Assembly: GCF_021155765.1 (NCBI RefSeq)
Contig: NC_060107.1
Span: 16,788,501-16,852,500, forward strand
Length of the DNA stretch: 64,000 bases
Source of the DNA: Diprion similis
Taxonomy: Eukaryota > Arthropoda > Insecta > Hymenoptera > Diprionidae
Direction of reading: 5' to 3'
This document shows positions 59,560-64,000 of this stretch, piece after piece. Both the position numbers and the translations under genes were made by a program. Every line of letters begins with the position of its first letter. Position 1 is the first letter of the stretch. Below the pieces are notes generated by a model. That model was given only the letters and a program-made list of their open reading frames with translations. It was not told where the DNA came from and made no database searches.

Positions 59560-60159
59560 GGCCCCGCTGAGCTGGCATGTCATATATATATTTCGTGACG
59601 TCAGAAGCGGGGAAAACGCAATTACGAATCCTGCGAGAACGGAAGCACGAATCTTACTCGGGAAATTTTTAAATTGAAGCTTGAATAAAAGTGTACGTGG
59701 CTAACTCAGTCACTGGTCATGCAAATCGCTGATAATGTTTATAATAAAGAATAATGAAGTGAATAAAATCACGCCAAAACAAACATGGCCGATCGGAGCT
59801 ACCGCATGTTGAATATTCACTGATTGCACTGTTTCACAATTTCTTTCACTCTCGCCAGACAGTTAGCCACGTACAAAAGCACTCGCTTTATTCGGGAAAA
59901 CTTATACTATCAGTTATTTTTTTGTAAATATGGCACGATTCGTGCGTTTTTCATGTGACAGCAGCCCGTTCATGGTCCACAAGAAGCATGTCTCGATCTG
60001 TAACAGTATAAGTTCTATGTCTGTAACTGACATCATTGGTTGGATCTAACAGAACAAGCCAATGAAATCAGCGGCTTTAGTTCACCGTTCAACGTTCAGA
60101 GGCGCTGCACGTATTTATGACGTCACGATTTGATATTTTCAAGTCAGGTCAGCGGCGCC
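59560..60159 (-). mobile_element. 600-bp TTAA-flanked nonautonomous DNA element, unit 2
   Basis: Inverted near-copy of 53592-54187, flanked by intact TTAA on both sides (59556-59559, 60160-60163). Ends GGCCCCGCTGAGCTGG and the inverse of GGCGCCGCTGACCTG. Subterminal CGTGACGTCA occurs in both arms. No open frame. Confidence 0.85.
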
Positions 60160-61555
60160 TTAATGAGTGCCTTTTCTGTTTTGCGTTTTCCTCCTGTTTT
60201 ATCGTTGTTTCGTCTAGGCATTTAGTCTGGGGCGGAAGTGTTATCTGGTGGGGAAGGGGCGGGGGGGGGGGGGGGGGGGGGTAGGAACAAGAGGAATCCC
60301 TGACTACAGCGTCAGAAGCAATACGTCGGTAGGTACAATGTTGGGGGGATACTTCTGATAATTTTTAGGAAGGCAAAAAGAAGAATCTCTAATTGCAGCG
60401 TCGCTACCACATGCAGCGTGAGAAGCAATTAAGGTCATATAGTCATATTTATCATAGTTTATAACATAATTATTCATAAAGCTTGAAAAAAAAAAATTTC
60501 CAACGCTTGTTTTTATAAAAAAATGGTATAAATTAAATAAATAATTAGGTCAGATCTTTAATTTTGGGCTCAATTTATTCTTTACTTGATAAAGAACAAT
60601 TAAATCTGAGCTTTTTTCATCCCATCTCCATTAGTCTATAAGATATAATAAGTTTAAACATTGAAAACCAAGTGAGACTGATGAAGTAAAGGACAAAAGA
60701 ATTTTTAAAATGCGATAAAAAATATAAATAAATTTTTTTCATAAGGAAGCAATACTTGCTTGTTTTTGTTTCATTGTGTAGAAAAAGAAAAAAAATATAA
60801 TAAAACAATTTAATTGTTTATCACGAATTGTTTATTGAATAAACAATGAAAATTTGAATAAAAACAGAATTTTTTTTTCAGTTATTAAAGAACAAGATAA
60901 ATCATGATTTTCAACAAAAAATGATTCCTTAATATTGAATACAAGTGGTAGAAAAAAATTGTTATTTAACAAAACTATTTTTAAGCTACAAAAATTTTTT
61001 TTTAAGAAACGATTTTTTTTCTAAAAATCATTATTTGTATCAAAGATTGAAATTCCATAAAAAAATTTCAATTATCTTATAAACAACTCATTTGTTTATA
61101 ACAATTTCTTAAACAATAGGAGATAAAAATTTGAAAAAATTATTTCTATGCAGCTTCTGATAACAAAGAAACGGATCATCGATAATATTGAGAAAAAAAA
61201 AATTTCGATGATTAATTGAAGTTTTTAATTTTGCAACAATGAAAATTAGTAATAAAAAACTGAAAAATCAAAATTTTTTAATTTTTCCAACGGAGATCTA
61301 TTCTGAAGCCTTTGAAGAATAGCTCCAAGAAAGGAAAAAAATTTGAGGTTTGTAGTTTAACAATTATCGCATTTGCAATGTTAACATTCAAGCTACATAA
61401 AATTGTTCATTAACTAATGCATAACTAATTGAAAAATTGAGATAAAAATTTTTTTAGGCGGATTATTGTTCATTTATCTATCCAGTAAGCCCCTGAATTT
61501 TTTCATTTCTTAAATTTTATATTTAATATGTTAAAATAATTTTTATTAATAAAGT
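60160..61555. other. AT-rich noncoding DNA
   Basis: Starts with a G-run and two imperfect copies of a CAGCGTC-GAAGCAAT word (about 60309-60432), then over 1 kb of A/T-rich sequence with many poly-A and poly-T tracts. No gene recognised. Confidence 0.4.
60261..60281 (+). repeat. 21-base poly-G tract
   Basis: Uninterrupted G run preceded by GGGGAAGGGGC. Could form a G-quadruplex. The exact length is uncertain because such runs are error-prone in sequencing. Confidence 0.8.
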
Positions 61556-63130
61556 GTCCGAAGTAGGCGCGACTTACGCAGGCCAGAGCACCCATTTTCG
61601 GCCCTATTTTCCTCGCTCTGGGAAAATTATAAATATTGGTCCTACAGTTCCGAGAGTCCGGATTTTTTTTTAGGAAATTTTATCCTCTTTTTGAATCTTT
61701 TTTCAGATTTAAAGTATCTCGAATAGTTTTTGAGAAATAATCAAAAAACCAAACCCCCTTTTTTTTAGTTAATTGTTTATAACTTTTGCAATTTTTGCGA
61801 GCGGCCCTTGAATTTTTTCAAAAACTTTCTACATGCGATTCCGAATCCAATGACACCTCAACCATATTTTTAGGAGAGAGAGAAAAAGTTTTGACCTAAA
61901 AAGCACTTGTTGACTAGACTATAATCACTGAAGTGAAATGGGCAACTTGGTCGAATTCGCGTAATTGGGTATTAACGGGGAGTTGGAAGTTGTTATAAAT
62001 TATTGGAATGAAGTTTACTTCACCTTTTATAAGATGGCTTCTCCTGGAATCGTTGCATAGGTGTGCTGAGGGAACTTGTTTTAAATGAACACTGAATTTA
62101 GATTTGGAATTGGTTTAAAATGGAATATATTTCGATTAAACACACAGAATAAGAATGAACAATTTTAATAATAGAAAATTGGATAATGAATCGGGCAGAG
62201 ATTCGTCGTTGGAATGCAAGTGCTAGAGGATTTTACCGCGAGGATTTACTGAGTACTAGTAGTTACTGGAGATAAAAACCAAGAGAGCAAATGAACGCTC
62301 GGTGTTCGTATTTATTCAGATCGGTAGCGGTAGGGGTGTGAAATCCTCTCCTCAAGCATTGCCCCACACAATGCATTTCTTCCCCTTGTTCTAAAAGATA
62401 ATTAATTCTGATACACTGTTATATTTCGTCTCCAAAAATAATGTAGATGTTTTGATTTTGATGTTTTAATAATAGTCTATTCATCATTATTTTCCTAGGT
62501 TGCCTTTTGATTGCTTCGCCCTACAGAATCATCCCGTGAGTTAGTTTACCTTCGGTGGTTTTGTTATTATGTTACTGATACCATCTTCAGGTGGCTTCTG
62601 TACGGTTCTGCAATAGAGGTATACGTCCTAATCCTCTTTGGTATACGTTACCTCCAAAGTTTAGGCGCGTTGCCTACAATACGGCGTTTCGGAAGGGATT
62701 CTATAATTCATGTTGAATAAGTTGTATTTACGTTTTTGGAGGTATCACAGTCCTTAGCCTTTATAGTTTATTACAGGAATGCTATTGATTTTCATGCTTG
62801 TATGTCTTTTGCATTATAGTCTTATCTATCTCCCGAGCTGTAGAGTGTAGCGTAGGTTGCCTATAATGTGGCTCTAAACTCCGTGTTTGCGACTAGGTAT
62901 TGTATAGTATTTGGATATAATAGTATTAGTAAATTGTAATAATAAAATAATAATATCACAGTCACCTGTAATGTGAGGATCCTGTAATACGGTTTCTGGA
63001 CTCTTGATTAATGATAATTGTTGTTATACCTCATCTAGGGGCATTCGGATGGTTAGGCAGTTTCCTTGTATGACTTACTTACAGAGTTCTCACATTTAGA
63101 GTTTTGGTTAGTTGATACTAATGTTAGGGA
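61556..63130. other. noncoding, probably old repeat debris
   Basis: No intact frame or domain. Text such as TTTTTGAGAAATAATCAAAAAACC (about 61728) has the look of degenerate repeat DNA. The 69-codon plus-strand frame at 62511-62720 lacks any recognisable feature. Confidence 0.3.
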
Positions 63131-63134
63131 ATAG

Positions 63135-63220
63135 TCATAAGCAATAAAACATAATAAGCAATAAAACATACGGACGTTCCGGTCGGATGTTACCATTGTT
63201 ACATTCCGGTCGGATGTTAC
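63135..63220. repeat. two short tandem duplications
   Basis: ATAAGCAATAAAACATA occurs twice in succession (about 63136-63169). TTCCGGTCGGATGTTAC then occurs at 63177-63193 and 63204-63220. Confidence 0.8.
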
Positions 63221-63338
63221 AACCCCCTGAGTATAGTGATGAAAGTGCGTGTATATGAAAACAAAACAATCGCGCTACTTGCGACAGACTGCTGAGGCTG
63301 GGTTCACATGGGCGCGGTATTCGAATGGTGGGAACAGG

Positions 63339-63520
63339 TGTTTTTCTAGAGGTGAATATGACCCTGATGTAGCATCTACCGCAAAAAAATAATTGATTTT
63401 GAAAAAATGATTTTCGATGATGACTCTGCCATTTCATTGAATTCGGCGAAGATGATGTTTTTAGAGATAAATATGACCCTCACGTGGCGTTTAATGCAAA
63501 AAGGCGATTTTTTTGAAATT
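63339..63520. repeat. diverged ~117-bp tandem duplication
   Basis: TGTTTTTCTAGAGGTGAATA then TGACCCT (63339-63365) is echoed by TGTTTTTAGAGATAAATATG then ACCCT (63456-63480). Similar downstream sequence (GCAAAAA, GATTTT-TTGAAA) follows both. Confidence 0.5.
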
Positions 63521-63830
63521 CCAAGTTGCGCTGGTCCCCTTCACTTGTAATTGAAGTAAGTTATTGTTAAATATATTATTCAAATCTGTGTCAGAGAGAT
63601 TCTATGTGCAAGTTACATAATGTCTATAATTAGCCATGATTCAAACGTAAAATCACAGTTCGAAACCAAACGGCTATTATTTACAGGCACGCTTGAAAGA
63701 TCTCAAGTTTTTGCTTACCGAGTACCTGTATGTACAGTAATGTACACATCTCTCATATCTCTACATATCCTGATTTCTGTAGGCAAAGTTTGTTAGTTTT
63801 CCTTCCATTCACCGTACAGTCAGGCTGCAG

Positions 63831-64000
63831 ATGATGAGATTCCGATACCAGAATATCCATCGAAGCCCTAAGACATGCTACGTATTGCCGATACACCCTG
63901 CAAATAGGTTTTCGAGAAATGCATCATCGTCAAACAAAAAGAACCCACAGGTGCACGACTGCGAGAAAATTGAGCAGCACATCACCGAAGCGTTGCAACC
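63831..64000 (+). CDS. start of an unidentified gene, cut by the window edge
   Basis: From ATG ATG at 63831 the plus strand is open to the end of the window (56 codons). The first ~35 residues (MMRFRYQNIHRSPKTCYVL, then IHPANRFSRNASSS) are rich in Arg, Ser and Asn and poor in acidic residues, like a mitochondrial presequence. What follows (VHDCEKIEQHITEALQ) looks like a folded domain. An in-frame TAG at 63780 and a possible acceptor GGCTGCAG just before the ATG mean it is either a first coding exon or an internal one. The family is not recognised. Confidence 0.45.
   Translation, partial: MMRFRYQNIHRSPKTCYVLPIHPANRFSRNASSSNKKNPQVHDCEKIEQHITEALQ

Noticed and set aside
50041..59560. defined LTR pair for the gypsy element
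   Set aside because: I looked for a long direct repeat with TG...CA ends on both sides and for a primer-binding site but found none that I could support by eye.
59285..59578. 97-codon minus-strand frame
   Set aside because: Runs across the hairpin and into the end of a TTAA element; composite of unrelated sequence.
63135..63220. possible CRISPR-like array
   Set aside because: Only two copies of each short repeat with an 10-base gap, in a eukaryotic genome; a local duplication is enough.

Overview
The window is animal nuclear DNA, almost certainly from an insect and perhaps a hymenopteran. Genes are split by GT-AG introns, intergenic DNA is AT-rich, and it is packed with small inverted-repeat transposons. 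The insect assignment rests on gene content: a tandem pair of GMC oxidoreductases lies next to flotillin-2. In insects a conserved GMC cluster is known to sit inside a large flotillin-2 intron. I reconstructed gene models by joining exons at splice sites by eye and checking the reading frame across each junction.

Layout. 0.3-10.7 kb: two minus-strand GMC (glucose dehydrogenase-like) genes, of 786 and 624 codons. 17.4-26.5 kb: seven plus-strand exons of flotillin-2, lacking only the short N-terminal exon. That exon is not found in the window, so it probably lies to the left, which would nest both GMC genes inside a flotillin-2 intron. 26.5-36.3 kb: AT-rich noncoding DNA with a 713-bp perfect-style palindrome, smaller MITEs and microsatellites. 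36.3-41.9 kb: eIF4H on the minus strand, with a probable GC-AG first intron. 41.9-42.2 kb: a 312-bp gap forming a divergent promoter. 42.2-49.1 kb: the nucleolar protein MYBBP1A/Pol5 on the plus strand, eight exons and 1267 codons.

49-60 kb is a transposon graveyard. The largest occupant is a dead Ty3/gypsy-type retroelement on the minus strand: gag with a frameshift and stop, a zinc knuckle, a protease with a mutated active site, and an integrase N-terminal part. Its reverse transcriptase segment reads on the opposite strand, which one internal inversion explains. Thirty bases beyond the integrase fragment lies a broken but clear TARG1/OARD1-type macro domain (ADP-ribose hydrolase fold). This is the most unusual item in the window. 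Two ~600-bp TTAA-flanked elements in opposite orientation sit in and beside this wreck.

60-63.8 kb is AT-rich and largely featureless. At the right edge an open frame beginning at 63831 looks like the start of another gene, with a possible mitochondrial presequence.

The host genes do not form a pathway. The GMC enzymes are secreted or membrane-linked redox enzymes, flotillin-2 is a membrane scaffold, and eIF4H and MYBBP1A belong to translation and ribosome biogenesis. The last two share a promoter region, which fits co-expression of growth genes.
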